Positions 42,371 through 51,954 are shown, counted from the first letter of the stretch. The stretch is DNA of 64,000 nucleotides from Limosilactobacillus caecicola (GCF_943192935.1 NZ_CALPCI010000001.1:248001-312000); one strand, 5' to 3'. Notes: generated by a model not told the origin, from the sequence alone. Made by a program: numbers and translations.

Positions 42371-43345
42371 TTATTTTTTCATGACCGGGTCTTCAGCATT
42401 TGCCGCCGCAGCAACATTTTGTGTTTTAAAGTAAACCCGGTTAGCGTTGTTGTACATCACATCTTCTAATTCCTGTTCCGTAAAGAGGTCCGTGTGTTCC
42501 AGCCAGGTTGCCAATTGATGGTAACTATTAAAGGTCGCTGACCATGGTGAATCAGAGCCCCAAATTAACCGTTGGGCACCAATAAATTGCTTGGCCAATT
42601 CAACATCGGCTTGACACCGGGGATACGGAAAGTCGGCCGGCCGTTCTCCTTCAATATCTTGGATGGCAGAGAGGTCCACGTAAATATTTTTGTGCGGAGC
42701 AAACTGCATTAACGCATTTGCTAAGCGTGGTAGGTGATCGGCATTCGGAAATGACAAATGACAAACCACAAAGTCAAGTAATGGGTAACGACTTGCGAGG
42801 TTGGCGATTGCCTCAGGTTGGTAACTCGTTTGCGTATAATCACCATAATCGACCGTCACAACAAAGCCGGGGTAATCGGCTAGATAATGGAAAATCTGGC
42901 TGCAGTGATTATCCTCATCTAAGCGGAATGGCCGGTGGAAGCCGTGAAGACCCCCACCCTGACTAATCTCAAACTTGATTGCCCGGAAACCGAGGTCTTC
43001 GACGTGCCGTTTCACAATTTCCATAGCATAGTCATCATAAGGATCAACCGCAAAGGCGCCAATAAATTTACCAGGATACCGTTTGACCACCTGGTAAGTA
43101 TAGTAATTTTGGTAACCATTCAGGGTTCCCTGCAACAGGACAGCTTTTTCGATTCCTTCCTGCTTCATGATGGGGAGGTACTTTTCCACGAGAAAGTTAT
43201 CATCACCCCAGCCTTCGGGAATTAGGTGGATCACTTCACCATTATCCCAAATGGCGTCACCGTTACCGAGCGGGCTCAACCGTCCTTGCCCCTTCGCCCC
43301 GGCCAGTTCACGAATTAAATGAATGTGCCCTTCAATCTTCTTCAT
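42371..43345 (-). CDS. Amidohydrolase-family (amidohydrolase_2) TIM-barrel protein
   Basis: A 324-residue metal-dependent hydrolase of the amidohydrolase superfamily. The N-terminal metal motif is reduced to GHIHLI; VVCHLSFPN provides a middle histidine and LIWGSDSPW the terminal aspartate. This set fits the decarboxylase/lactonase-like amidohydrolase_2 branch. It stands between ulaR and gadB but in its own unit, and I cannot give the substrate. A role with ascorbate or another uronate lactone is conceivable but unsupported. Confidence 0.75.
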   Translation of the reverse strand: MKKIEGHIHLIRELAGAKGQGRLSPLGNGDAIWDNGEVIHLIPEGWGDDNFLVEKYLPIMKQEGIEKAVLLQGTLNGYQNYYTYQVVKRYPGKFIGAFAVDPYDDYAMEIVKRHVEDLGFRAIKFEISQGGGLHGFHRPFRLDEDNHCSQIFHYLADYPGFVVTVDYGDYTQTSYQPEAIANLASRYPLLDFVVCHLSFPNADHLPRLANALMQFAPHKNIYVDLSAIQDIEGERPADFPYPRCQADVELAKQFIGAQRLIWGSDSPWSATFNSYHQLATWLEHTDLFTEQELEDVMYNNANRVYFKTQNVAAAANAEDPVMKK

Positions 43346-43421
43346 TTTTCTGCCACCTTCCGATCTAATGAACTGCTGCCATTGTAGCGAATCTTCCTAA
43401 CAAACTCAAATACGTCAAAGG

Positions 43422-43452
43422 CTCGACTAAGTGCCCACATAACCTAGTCGAG
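43422..43452 (-). terminator. Terminator of gadB
   Basis: CTCGACTA (43422-43429) pairs with TAGTCGAG (43445-43452). The leftward T run is short, so its strength is uncertain. Confidence 0.6.
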
Positions 43453-43475
43453 TCTTCATTAGTTTTAAGAATTAA

Positions 43476-44846
43476 TTATTTGTGATTAACGTAGTCCAAG
43501 GCGTGACCAAAGTCAGCGATAAAGTCGTTGGCAATCGTCATGTCCATCCCTGGACGAACCACGATCCGTTGTACGATTTCATCTTCTCGGTTCTTCGGAA
43601 GTGGGTAAGCCGGTACTTGCCAGCCAAACATCTTCAAAGCATCTTGAACATCGTACAGGTTCCATTTTACGTCGACACCCGGCTTAAACTTCCAGGTAAT
43701 GATTGGTAATTCTGAGCCATCGGTGATGACTTCAAAGTAACCCGTGTCCGTAATCGCCTTACTGAGTTTTTCAGAAACCTTCCGGACATTTTCCATGCAA
43801 GCCCGGTAGCCGGCCTTCCCAAACCGAATTAAATTGTAGTATTGGCCCACAATGTTCGAGCCAGACCGTGAGAAGTTGATCGCAATCGAATCAACGGTCT
43901 TCCCCAGGTATTTAACCGAGAACCGTAATTCCTTTGGCAGGTAATCATAGGTATTCTTCCGCCAAACGACCCAGCCAATTCCAGGATAAACCATCCCGTA
44001 CTTGTGACCCGAAACGTTAATTGAAGCCACATTCTTCAGACGGAAGTCCCATGGTTCGAAACCAGAAACCCATGGTGCAAAGAAACCATTATATGCGGAG
44101 TCCACGTGAATCCGAATTGGTAGGGTTGGGTGATCTTCATTGTATTCACTGACCCGCTTATCAAGGGCTTGGATATCATCAACCGCCCCGGTGTAGGTAA
44201 TCCCAAAGATGGCGACAATCCCGATCGTGTTTTCATCCACGAGCTTCATCGCTTCATCAATATTTAAGTTCAGTTCGTCAGAGCCCTTCTTCAATGGTAC
44301 TTGACGCATTTCAACATTCCAATAAGTGCAGAACTTTTGCCAGACAACTTGGTAACCAGAGCCAATGATCAGGTTTGGCTTGTGGTGGTCAAGGTCGTTG
44401 ATGTTTATTCCCGCAGCCTTGGCCCGGTGCTTCCAGGTAAAGAGCATTCCTAAACCACCGAGCATGCAGGCTTCTGAAGAACCAACGGTGGAAGTCCCAA
44501 TAAAGTCTTCAGGAAACTTTTCATTTTCCGGAATTCCCCACATGTGCCCAATCATGGCCACACACCGGTCGGCCATGGCAGCAGTCTTTGGATATTCTGT
44601 TTTGTCGATGGCGTTGGTGTTCATCGCTTGCTTCATTAATTCATCCGCTTCTGGTTCCATTTGCGTGGTGCAGAAAGTGGTCAGGTTCTGATCAGCCTTC
44701 GCTTCATCGAGGCGGAAATGTTCAATTAATTGCTTGGCAACCGTCGGATTCATCGCATTTTCCGGCATTTCTTGGTCAGGTAAATCTTCACCTGCTTCAA
44801 CACTGCCGAGCCAGTTTTGTTCTAATGCTTGATCTTTTTTATCCAT
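43476..44846 (-). CDS. gadB: Glutamate decarboxylase GadB
   Basis: A 456-residue PLP-dependent decarboxylase converting glutamate to GABA and CO2 while consuming a proton, an acid-resistance reaction. The PLP lysine is K282 in INVSGHKYGMVYPG, and the substrate pocket has FIGTSTVGSSEACMLGGL and HVDSAYNGFFAPW. The length and the C-terminal plug-like end fit bacterial GAD. It is divergent from the gadC-type antiporter with 257 bases between starts, so both may share one control region. Confidence 0.95.
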   Translation of the reverse strand: MDKKDQALEQNWLGSVEAGEDLPDQEMPENAMNPTVAKQLIEHFRLDEAKADQNLTTFCTTQMEPEADELMKQAMNTNAIDKTEYPKTAAMADRCVAMIGHMWGIPENEKFPEDFIGTSTVGSSEACMLGGLGMLFTWKHRAKAAGININDLDHHKPNLIIGSGYQVVWQKFCTYWNVEMRQVPLKKGSDELNLNIDEAMKLVDENTIGIVAIFGITYTGAVDDIQALDKRVSEYNEDHPTLPIRIHVDSAYNGFFAPWVSGFEPWDFRLKNVASINVSGHKYGMVYPGIGWVVWRKNTYDYLPKELRFSVKYLGKTVDSIAINFSRSGSNIVGQYYNLIRFGKAGYRACMENVRKVSEKLSKAITDTGYFEVITDGSELPIITWKFKPGVDVKWNLYDVQDALKMFGWQVPAYPLPKNREDEIVQRIVVRPGMDMTIANDFIADFGHALDYVNHK

Positions 44847-45103
44847 AATTACATCCAGGAATTGGTAGCGAACTAATTCCCGACCTCCCTTCTAAATCTT
44901 TAGCGAGGCATGTCTCAGATAAATCATGATTCATCATCAGTGTAGCGAATCCATTCGCCAAATTGCAAAAATTAACTTGAGGGAAATCTAACATTCATTA
45001 TATTTGTCAAACGGACCGGAGTCACAATACTATGAACATGAACCGCGAACGGTTTGCGCAATTATGTCATTATGTATGTCGTTTCATGGAAAGGAGTAGC
45101 AAT

Positions 45104-46552
45104 ATGAGTGACGTGAAGAATAAGAGAACCCTAACCATGTGGGGGTTCTTCTCAATTACTGCCGCCATGGTATTGACCGTTTATGAATACCCAACGTTTG
45201 CAACCTCAAAGCTGCACTTGGTATTCTTCCTCATCCTTGGTGGCTTGTTCTGGTTCATTCCGGTGGCCTTATGTGCGGCCGAAATGGCAACTGTTAAAGG
45301 TTGGAATGATAATGGCGGGGGTGAATTCAGCTGGGTCAGCCACACCCTGGGCCAACGGTTCGGTTTTGCCGCCATTTTCTTCCAATGGTTCCAAATTACC
45401 GTCAACTTCTGTACGATGATTTACTTCATTTTAGGGGCTCTGGCCTTCGTAGTTAGTTGGCCAGCGCTAGAAAGTAATCCATGGGTCAAGTTCTTTGGTG
45501 TCCTGATTGTCTTCTGGCTTGTCACCTTTTCTCAATTTGGTGGAACCAAATACACCCAAAAGATTGCTAAATTCGGTTTTATGATTGGAATTTTGATTCC
45601 ATCCGCCATCCTCTTTATCTTGGCGATTTGGTACCTCTGCAGTGGTGGTAAGTTATTGATTAGCTTCACCCCACATGCCTTTGTCCCTGACTTCTCAAAG
45701 GTTTCAACCCTAGTTGTCTTTGTTTCATTCATTCTTGCTTACATGGGCGGCGAAGCCTCCGCTTCCTACATCAATGAATTGAAGAATCCAAACAGAAATT
45801 ATCCGTTAGTCATGTTTATCTTGGTCATCTTGGCCATTTGTCTAGATACCTTTGGTGGCTTCACAGTTGCTGCGGTAATTCCACAAAGTAAGCTCTCTTT
45901 GAGTGCCGGAGTTGTCCAAGCCTTCAACTACCTCTTTGTTCACTTAGGTGGCGCTAAACTCGGTTGGTTAACCCGGATCGTTGGCCTCATGCTGGCCTGC
46001 GGGGTCATTGCCGAAATTAGTTCCTGGGTCACTGGACCATCACGGGCGATCTACGATACTGCAAAAGTCGGGATTTTACCTGCCTACTTCAAGAAGACTA
46101 ATAAGCACAACATTCCGGTAAGATTAATCATCGTCCAAGGAATTATTGTTTCGATTTGGGATGCCGTCCTAACCCTTGGTGGCGGTGGCGGTAACGTCTC
46201 CTTCTTCGCTGCCATGGGACTCACCGTAGTTATCTACCTGGTTGCTTACTTCATGTTCTTTATCGGCTACCTGGTATTAGTTTTCAAGAAGAAGAACCTC
46301 GAACGGACCTATAACGTTCCTGGAGGAACCGTTGGTAAAACGATTTGCGCAGTCTTTGGACTTTTAGTTACCCTCTTTGCCTTTATCGTTTCCTTCTTCC
46401 CATCCAGTTCATTGCCAAGCTCGTCCGCTCCAGCCTACATGACAATTTTGATTGTTTCCTTTATTATCGTGCTCATTTTGCCGTTTGCCATTTATCAAGC
46501 AACAAAGAAGCACCACATTGGCAATCTCGATGAGGTTCAACATCATCAATAA
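45104..46552 (+). CDS. gadC: Glutamate:GABA antiporter GadC
   Basis: A 482-residue APC-family transporter with about twelve membrane helices, exchanging external glutamate for GABA. The N-terminus (TMWGFFSITAAMVLTVYEYPTFA) and the later YMGGEASASYINELKNPNRNYP and GPSRAIYDTAKVGILPAYFKKTNKH are close to GadC proteins. The start is the ATG at 45104, seven bases after AAGGAG; a longer frame upstream lacks a binding site. It is divergent from gadB. No gadR regulator is next to the pair. Confidence 0.92.
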   Translation: MSDVKNKRTLTMWGFFSITAAMVLTVYEYPTFATSKLHLVFFLILGGLFWFIPVALCAAEMATVKGWNDNGGGEFSWVSHTLGQRFGFAAIFFQWFQITVNFCTMIYFILGALAFVVSWPALESNPWVKFFGVLIVFWLVTFSQFGGTKYTQKIAKFGFMIGILIPSAILFILAIWYLCSGGKLLISFTPHAFVPDFSKVSTLVVFVSFILAYMGGEASASYINELKNPNRNYPLVMFILVILAICLDTFGGFTVAAVIPQSKLSLSAGVVQAFNYLFVHLGGAKLGWLTRIVGLMLACGVIAEISSWVTGPSRAIYDTAKVGILPAYFKKTNKHNIPVRLIIVQGIIVSIWDAVLTLGGGGGNVSFFAAMGLTVVIYLVAYFMFFIGYLVLVFKKKNLERTYNVPGGTVGKTICAVFGLLVTLFAFIVSFFPSSSLPSSSAPAYMTILIVSFIIVLILPFAIYQATKKHHIGNLDEVQHHQ

Positions 46553-46568
46553 TTAGCAAGCACAAAAT

Positions 46569-46602
46569 AAGCGCGTCACCTAGTTTGGTGGCGCGCTTTT
46601 TT
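46569..46602. terminator. Bidirectional terminator
   Basis: AAGCGCG-CACC pairs with GGTG-CGCGCTT and six Ts follow; it lies between gadC and bioY. Confidence 0.88.
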
Positions 46603-47128
46603 AATGGTTCAAATGGTTGAGCGCCCGAAGAAGACGCGGCGCAACTAACATTAGTAGGCCAAGTTTGATTAAGCCCGGTAATACGAAAGGCCAGAAGGCA
46701 ACGGCAGAGGCGTGGAACCAGGATAAATGATTCCAGAGCTTAAACCACCAGGTCCCGATTAACAGTTGCAGAAGTGCGCCAATTAAATTGGCTAGTAAAA
46801 TTGGCCACGTTGTTTGTCCCCACCAGCTTAGTAGACCACTGGTGACGATCCCGTACACCAGAAAACCGATTAAAAAACCACCCAAGGGGCTCAGCAGAAT
46901 TGATAGGCCACCCGTAAAATTACTGAAAACGGGCAGGCCAAGGGTCCCTAATACCAAATAGCTGGCAATGATCACCAAAGTTTCTGGCACCGGAACAAGC
47001 GTGGCAATTAACCCGATCATAAACGTTTGCAGCGTTAGTGGAATTCCTGGCAGTGGTAGTGAAATTTGTGAAGCAATAATCAGCAGGGCAAATAAAATTG
47101 CGTCACGACTAATGGTTCGAACCTTCAT
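46601..47128 (-). CDS. bioY: BioY family biotin transporter S component
   Basis: A 175-residue membrane protein of the BioY family, the biotin-binding S component of ECF transporters. It has six predicted membrane segments. The motif GLPVFSNFTGGLSILLSPLGGFLIGF is diagnostic. The ATG follows AGGAGA. It stands alone, so it must share an energy-coupling module encoded elsewhere. No BirA operator was recognised upstream. Confidence 0.92.
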   Translation of the reverse strand: MKVRTISRDAILFALLIIASQISLPLPGIPLTLQTFMIGLIATLVPVPETLVIIASYLVLGTLGLPVFSNFTGGLSILLSPLGGFLIGFLVYGIVTSGLLSWWGQTTWPILLANLIGALLQLLIGTWWFKLWNHLSWFHASAVAFWPFVLPGLIKLGLLMLVAPRLLRALNHLNH

Positions 47129-47280
47129 TGGTTATTCTCCTGTCATTATAATAATGGGTCTATCTTACCCGGTAGTGAACTGAAAGCCAAGTTCCTGCTA
47201 AAAACCCGCATTTAAGCTTTACATAATCCAACTTTAGTTATTATCTGATAGCGATATATTTAATTAAATTAAGTCTATTA

Positions 47281-47289
47281 CCCCCCCCC
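47281..47289. repeat. Nine-C homopolymer tract upstream of the Spx-family gene
   Basis: A run of nine Cs inside otherwise A/T-rich DNA, 126 bases before the spx-type gene and between it and bioY. Such runs can change length by slippage and so vary promoter spacing. Confidence 0.6.
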
Positions 47290-47414
47290 ATCTATTGAAT
47301 AACCTGGTGTTCCCTGAATAATTTAAAGCATTTATTTTGCAATCGCTACCAATCTGATTTAGAATCTAGGTATAGAGTGATTAATAAGTGACACCATGTA
47401 AAGGAGGTGGGTGC

Positions 47415-47810
47415 ATGATTACGGTTTATACCGCTGCCAATTCTTCATCTTGCCGCAAGGCACTTAATTGGTTTCGTAATCATCAAATCATCGTTACTGA
47501 ACACAAATTATACACCATTGGGATTACACAAAAAGAGCTTGAACAAATGTTGACCCTCTCAGAGAAAGGAACCGAAGAGTTCATTTCCACGCGGTCAAAT
47601 ATTTATAAGCGAATGCAAATTGACTTTAACAAATTGAGTTTTGATGAATTCACCGAAATCGTCTGTGCCAATCCCCGTTTGTTAAGGGCGCCCATCATCA
47701 TGTCAAAATACCAAATTCAAATTGGCTTTAATAGCGATTCGATCCGCTCCTTCATCCCCAAGGCTGAACGGGATCAGGAAATGGATGAAGCACTCGCGGC
47801 AATGTATTAG
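47415..47810 (+). CDS. Spx/ArsC-family regulator lacking the first CXXC cysteine
   Basis: A 131-residue Spx/ArsC-fold protein. Spx binds the RNA polymerase alpha subunit to switch transcription under disulfide stress. The redox position reads SSSC (residues 10-13), so the first cysteine of CXXC is a serine. The alpha-binding region RLLRAPII is kept, with the arginine as in Spx. The ATG has AAGGAGG upstream; a 9-codon longer frame overlaps this site. It may act independently of thiol oxidation. Terminator behind. Confidence 0.85.
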   Translation: MITVYTAANSSSCRKALNWFRNHQIIVTEHKLYTIGITQKELEQMLTLSEKGTEEFISTRSNIYKRMQIDFNKLSFDEFTEIVCANPRLLRAPIIMSKYQIQIGFNSDSIRSFIPKAERDQEMDEALAAMY

Positions 47811-47825
47811 AAATTTAAACATAAA

Positions 47826-47868
47826 AATAACCTGGCACTACGATTTTTGGCGCAGTTCCAGGTTATTT
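47826..47868. terminator. Bidirectional terminator
   Basis: AAATAACCTGG pairs with CCAGGTTATTT around an unpaired loop of about 22 bases, between Spx and the PTS operon. Confidence 0.82.
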
Positions 47869-47876
47869 AGATTATA

Positions 47877-48164
47877 TTAGTTTAAACCCAATTTAGATAA
47901 AATTTGGTCATATACGGCGTCCGCCCCAACACCTGTCAAAATAGGCAGACCACTGATAACCTTATCCTTAACGTCATCTGGTACCACCGTTGTACTTACA
48001 AATGCATCATAATCATCAATATGGTTAATTTGTTCAGCAATGTTACCTTTTAACATCTTCACTTTATCTAAGACACCCTTAGAATCTAGAAAGTCGCGAA
48101 TTTTGCCTTCAACAACAGTAGAAGTAGCAATTCCGCTACCGCAAACAACCATTAAAGTCTTCAT
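47877..48164 (-). CDS. PTS IIB component, galactitol type
   Basis: A 95-residue PTS IIB protein. The phospho-cysteine is C8 in MKTLMVVCGSGIATSTVV, the galactitol-family loop. It is the last gene of the operon regulator-IIA-IIA-IIC-IIB. The sugar is unknown: galactitol, a pentitol or a ketose are all possible, and no dehydrogenase or kinase gene accompanies it. Confidence 0.9.
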   Translation of the reverse strand: MKTLMVVCGSGIATSTVVEGKIRDFLDSKGVLDKVKMLKGNIAEQINHIDDYDAFVSTTVVPDDVKDKVISGLPILTGVGADAVYDQILSKLGLN

Positions 48165-48182
48165 AGTATTACCTCTCCTTTA

Positions 48183-49535
48183 TTATTGTTCTGCGTTTGT
48201 TTCCTTTGCCTTATGGAACTTGTTAAACCAAATCATGAAAGCTAATGTAACAATACCAATCAGTCCGATACCGCCCCATGTCATGATCTTACCAAGACCG
48301 ATGATTAACCAAGTAGTCCAAACACCACCATCACTCAACACAGTGATTGAGCTTGCTCCTTGCAGCCCAAAATGTGCTGCCTTTGCGGAAGCTGTAACAA
48401 ACGGTGCAACCCAAGAAGCAATATACAAGGTAATGATGATATCAACAATTCCACCAATTAATGTACGGAAAATATCACCACGGAAAACGGCTGCCATAAT
48501 CGCAATCATGTATGGAATAGTAGCAAGGTCCCCAAATGGTAACGTGCTGTTACCTGGAAGGACGATCGCAATTAACAGTGTAATCGGCACCAAAATCAAG
48601 GCTGATGACAGAACAGTTTCATTACCTGCAGCTAAAGCACTATCCATACCGATGTACAAATTGCGGCCTGGGAAACGTTTCTTAATGAAATCATTAGCAC
48701 CTTCAGAAATTGGTGTTAATCCTTCCATCAACAATGATACCATCCGTGGCATTAAGACTAAGACAGCCGCTGTCTTTACACCTAATTGTAAAGTCTTAGC
48801 AAACGAATACTTAGCAAGTAAACCAATGATGATACCAATAATTAATCCCATCACTGAGGCGTCACCGAAAACACCCATTCTCTTTTGAACTGTTTTCGGA
48901 GTAATTTGAATTTTGTTAATCCCTGGGATTCGATCCATCAACCAATTTAATGGCAAAGCAAGAACAAATCCTGGCGCTGAAGCCCCCTGTGGGAATGAAA
49001 TGCCTGGTAAACCATATTGTTTTTGAATATATGGAGCTGACATATCGGCCAAAAGATAGATGATCATAATATGAACAACCATCGTAAAGATACCCAAAGC
49101 AAAGTCATGAGTAACAGCATAAACAATCGATCCTGTAAATGCAATGTGCCAGTAATTCCACACATCCACATCTAATGTTTTAGTCAAACCAATTAATAGC
49201 AAAATAACATTGGTAATAACACCAACTGGAATGGCTAAGCTACCCAGAACAGTACCGTAAGCAACCGCTGACCCAGCTGGCCAACCAATATCTAAAGTTG
49301 AAAGGTGTAAACCAAAGTTATGAACCATTGCCCGTGAAGCAGGTCCTAAACTCTTGGTTAACAAATCAATTACCAAGTTTAAGCCAATAAACCCAATCCC
49401 AACGGTTAATCCAGCCTTAAAGGCTTTTCCAGGTTTAATTCGTAAAATTAAAGCAAAAATGAATAAAAGGATTGGAAGCATAACGCTTGCTCCAAGGTCA
49501 ACAAACCACTGCAATCCCGCACTGATCGCGCTCAT
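48183..49535 (-). CDS. PTS IIC permease, galactitol type
   Basis: A 450-residue membrane permease of the galactitol PTS family with about nine membrane helices. Typical stretches are LQWFVDLGASVMLPI near the start, PGKAFKAGLTVGIGFIGLNLVIDLL and GLPGISFPQGASAPGFVLALP. It transports and phosphorylates a sugar alcohol or related carbohydrate with its IIA and IIB partners. 19 bases separate it from IIB and 18 from IIA. Codon use here is clearly more A/T-rich than in the ula operon, suggesting a different origin. Confidence 0.9.
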   Translation of the reverse strand: MSAISAGLQWFVDLGASVMLPILLFIFALILRIKPGKAFKAGLTVGIGFIGLNLVIDLLTKSLGPASRAMVHNFGLHLSTLDIGWPAGSAVAYGTVLGSLAIPVGVITNVILLLIGLTKTLDVDVWNYWHIAFTGSIVYAVTHDFALGIFTMVVHIMIIYLLADMSAPYIQKQYGLPGISFPQGASAPGFVLALPLNWLMDRIPGINKIQITPKTVQKRMGVFGDASVMGLIIGIIIGLLAKYSFAKTLQLGVKTAAVLVLMPRMVSLLMEGLTPISEGANDFIKKRFPGRNLYIGMDSALAAGNETVLSSALILVPITLLIAIVLPGNSTLPFGDLATIPYMIAIMAAVFRGDIFRTLIGGIVDIIITLYIASWVAPFVTASAKAAHFGLQGASSITVLSDGGVWTTWLIIGLGKIMTWGGIGLIGIVTLAFMIWFNKFHKAKETNAEQ

Positions 49536-49552
49536 ACTTTTCCCTCCTAAAA

Positions 49553-50008
49553 TTATTTAATAATCTCGTTACTCTTCATTAATTCAATAAAGTCATCAAC
49601 TGACGTTATAGTTTGCACTGCATTCATTGCTTCTTTATTCTGAAATAACGCCATTAATTTTTGCAACATAGATAACTGATCATCAGACTTTTTTAATGCC
49701 AACATAAAAATCACTTTTACTTGTATCTCGGCATTATCACCCATTTGATGAAAAGTAACAGGTTCCTTCAAACGCATAAAACCGATTTGCGGTTCAATGA
49801 CCTTGTCAGGATCACAATGAGGAATTGCTACTCCAATTGTTTGGGTCATTAAACCTGTCGGGAAACTTGCTTCCCGTTTCAAAATAGCATCTTTGTACTC
49901 TTCGTTAACAACTCCAGCCTCATGTAAATGATTTGCCAATTGTGTCAAAGCATCAGTATTATCCGAAGCGCTTTGATCGAAAAGTATAACCTTCTTATCA
50001 AAAAGCAT
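49553..50008 (-). CDS. PTS IIA component, galactitol/fructose type
   Basis: A 151-residue PTS IIA protein of the mannitol/fructose fold. The phosphorylated histidine is H64 in GVAIPHCDPDKV. It takes phosphate from HPr and passes it to the neighbouring IIB. It follows the separate IIA-like domain gene by 14 bases. Confidence 0.9.
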   Translation of the reverse strand: MLFDKKVILFDQSASDNTDALTQLANHLHEAGVVNEEYKDAILKREASFPTGLMTQTIGVAIPHCDPDKVIEPQIGFMRLKEPVTFHQMGDNAEIQVKVIFMLALKKSDDQLSMLQKLMALFQNKEAMNAVQTITSVDDFIELMKSNEIIK

Positions 50009-50022
50009 ACCGTCTCTCCCGT

Positions 50023-50427
50023 CTACGTAAGTATGTGTTGCACCTCGTCTAATGTTAAACGAGACGACTGCAGAGTGAGGATGACCGATTCATCAATTAG
50101 TCGATTTATAATTTTTGTAATCGATGGTTCATTTTGCCGTGCCAAAATATATATCCCTGTCGTAATTTCGACATTTGTTCGGTATAGAATTGGTTCATTA
50201 AGTTGACTAATGACAATAACACTCTCTGCCAATGACGAATCAATTATGTGAGGTAAAATTACCCGTTCGGCAATTTGGAGACTGCCTAGTTGATCCCGTT
50301 GAACTAATTCAGTAACTAATTCTTGGCGAAGTGATTTATCATAATCAGTAAAATGCTTATTAACAGTGAGTGTTACCCAATTGTCATAATTTTCAACATC
50401 AAGATGTTTATCCAGAAAAACCTTCAT
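50023..50427 (-). CDS. Stand-alone IIA-like domain, probably detached from the PRD regulator
   Basis: A 134-residue IIA-type domain with a histidine in the phospho-site position (H60 in RVILPHIIDSS). Its start lies 20 bases inside the 3' end of the regulator gene, in another frame. In most PRD regulators of this class the IIA domain is fused at the C-terminus, and the one at 58755-60830 is. This gene therefore looks like that last domain, split off by a frame change or made as a separate coupled protein. Its phosphorylation would tune the regulator. A rival reading is a true third IIA. Confidence 0.75.
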   Translation of the reverse strand: MKVFLDKHLDVENYDNWVTLTVNKHFTDYDKSLRQELVTELVQRDQLGSLQIAERVILPHIIDSSLAESVIVISQLNEPILYRTNVEITTGIYILARQNEPSITKIINRLIDESVILTLQSSRLTLDEVQHILT

Positions 50428-51901
50428 TAATGTACCTGCTTAACCTATTACGATCTTGTAAATTGAACATTGCACTAGACAACACAACTTCAGCGTGATT
50501 TTTTGCAACCACAGGAACTGTCGATACAATTACATCAACGTCAGAATATTTATCATAATCTTTCTCGTAATCTGATTTAGAGGTTATACCCACTAGATCT
50601 AAATTTGGAAAATTACGATGAATTTTGGCATACAAGAGTTTTGATGTCCCTACACCACTAGCACACATAACTAAAACTTTTTTATTTAAACTAACTTCTT
50701 CATAGTACTTCGCAAAATATAAAGTTAGAAAACCAACTTCGTCACTGCTAATTGGCCATGGCAATAGGTTTGTTTTATACGCTTGTTGACTTAGTTTCTG
50801 TAATCGATTAAATATATTAGAATATTCGCTACGAATATCCTTCAATAATTTATTAACAATTACGATATGATTCTTCAATCGGTTGTACATTGGCCGAATA
50901 TGACTAATTAAGTCATTCTTCAAAGATTTTGTCTTAGAAGAACCTTCATCTAATTTAAATCCCTTTATGTAAAAATCCGCTAACTCGCTTGAATCTGCTG
51001 AAATTGAGTCATTAAGTTGAAAATCATGATTATATCTCATAGAAATTAAATATTCTAATAAATAATAGCTTTCTATTTCAGGGATTTCTCGATGAATATA
51101 ATCGGCCGTATTCTTAACCACATCAGTACTGATTTTCCAAAATTTTGGATTATCATTTATAATCTGCTGATATTGATCATAAAACTCATTGGACTCCTCG
51201 TCTGCTTTAACAACCTTCCCATACCGGAATCGTTTAATAAGTACGTATAAATGTGAAAATATGTTGATATTATATGGGTATGGAACTGTCGTATGTAGAG
51301 ATTTTTGAATCCAATCAATCTGTGTCGTTAAAAACTGGTTGTCTTGGTGACTTAAGTCCTTAAACTCACTGGCAAAGTCATTGATACTTTCAGTATTCAT
51401 CGCCTTACTTTGCAACAGTGCATTATTAATAGCCTTTCTAATCTGTTGCTCTTTGCCCTCAACCTTAATTTGGTTTCCATTGCGGAATAAATTAATATGA
51501 AACTTTGACAAAGTTTTTCCGATTGTTAGTAAATCTTGCTTAACAAGATCATAACTAATGAAATATTTGTCATAAACGTCATTGATATTAATAGCTTGAG
51601 GAGCATTAAAAAGTAATACAGTCATTACTTCATTTCTTCGCTCTAATGGAGTTAGTTGAAGTGCAGAAGTACTGTTTTTTGTATCATGTCCCTTGGTCTT
51701 TAAATACTGTTCATAATCAATGATATATCCCTTACCAGGTTCAGATTTAATAATTGGTGATTGGTAGTTTTTATTAATCTCTGATATTTTTCGATAAATT
51801 GTCTTTGTTGAAACGCCAACGGTATTAGCCAATTCTTTAGATGTAACAAATCTGTCGTACTTCGACAAGACACTTATAATTTTGTCACCGCTTTTAGTCA
51901 T
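50408..51901 (-). CDS. PRD-type transcriptional regulator with IIB-like domain (BglG/MtlR class)
   Basis: A 497-residue regulator of the PTS-controlled class. N-terminal helix-turn-helix domain (VTSKELANTVGVSTKTIYRKISEI), a second winged helix near residue 100, PRD-like helical domains (about 180-390), then a galactitol-type IIB domain with VLVMCASGVGTSKLL near residue 425. It ends before the IIA domain usual for the class; that domain is encoded by the overlapping downstream gene. I start at the ATG at 51901; the ATG three bases earlier is equally good, both being near GGAGG. A 13-base perfect inverted repeat lies just upstream. Confidence 0.85.
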   Translation of the reverse strand: MTKSGDKIISVLSKYDRFVTSKELANTVGVSTKTIYRKISEINKNYQSPIIKSEPGKGYIIDYEQYLKTKGHDTKNSTSALQLTPLERRNEVMTVLLFNAPQAININDVYDKYFISYDLVKQDLLTIGKTLSKFHINLFRNGNQIKVEGKEQQIRKAINNALLQSKAMNTESINDFASEFKDLSHQDNQFLTTQIDWIQKSLHTTVPYPYNINIFSHLYVLIKRFRYGKVVKADEESNEFYDQYQQIINDNPKFWKISTDVVKNTADYIHREIPEIESYYLLEYLISMRYNHDFQLNDSISADSSELADFYIKGFKLDEGSSKTKSLKNDLISHIRPMYNRLKNHIVIVNKLLKDIRSEYSNIFNRLQKLSQQAYKTNLLPWPISSDEVGFLTLYFAKYYEEVSLNKKVLVMCASGVGTSKLLYAKIHRNFPNLDLVGITSKSDYEKDYDKYSDVDVIVSTVPVVAKNHAEVVLSSAMFNLQDRNRLSRYINEGFSG

Positions 51902-51954
51902 CATTCCTCCCTCCTCAATCATAATTCTAGCAATTTCAGTAATACCTGAAGATA

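Noticed and set aside
48040-48888. Long rightward frame (282 codons) opposite the PTS IIB/IIC genes
   Set aside because: Antisense shadow: the hydrophobic codons of the permease gene read in reverse give a repetitive Ile/Pro-rich product with no family.
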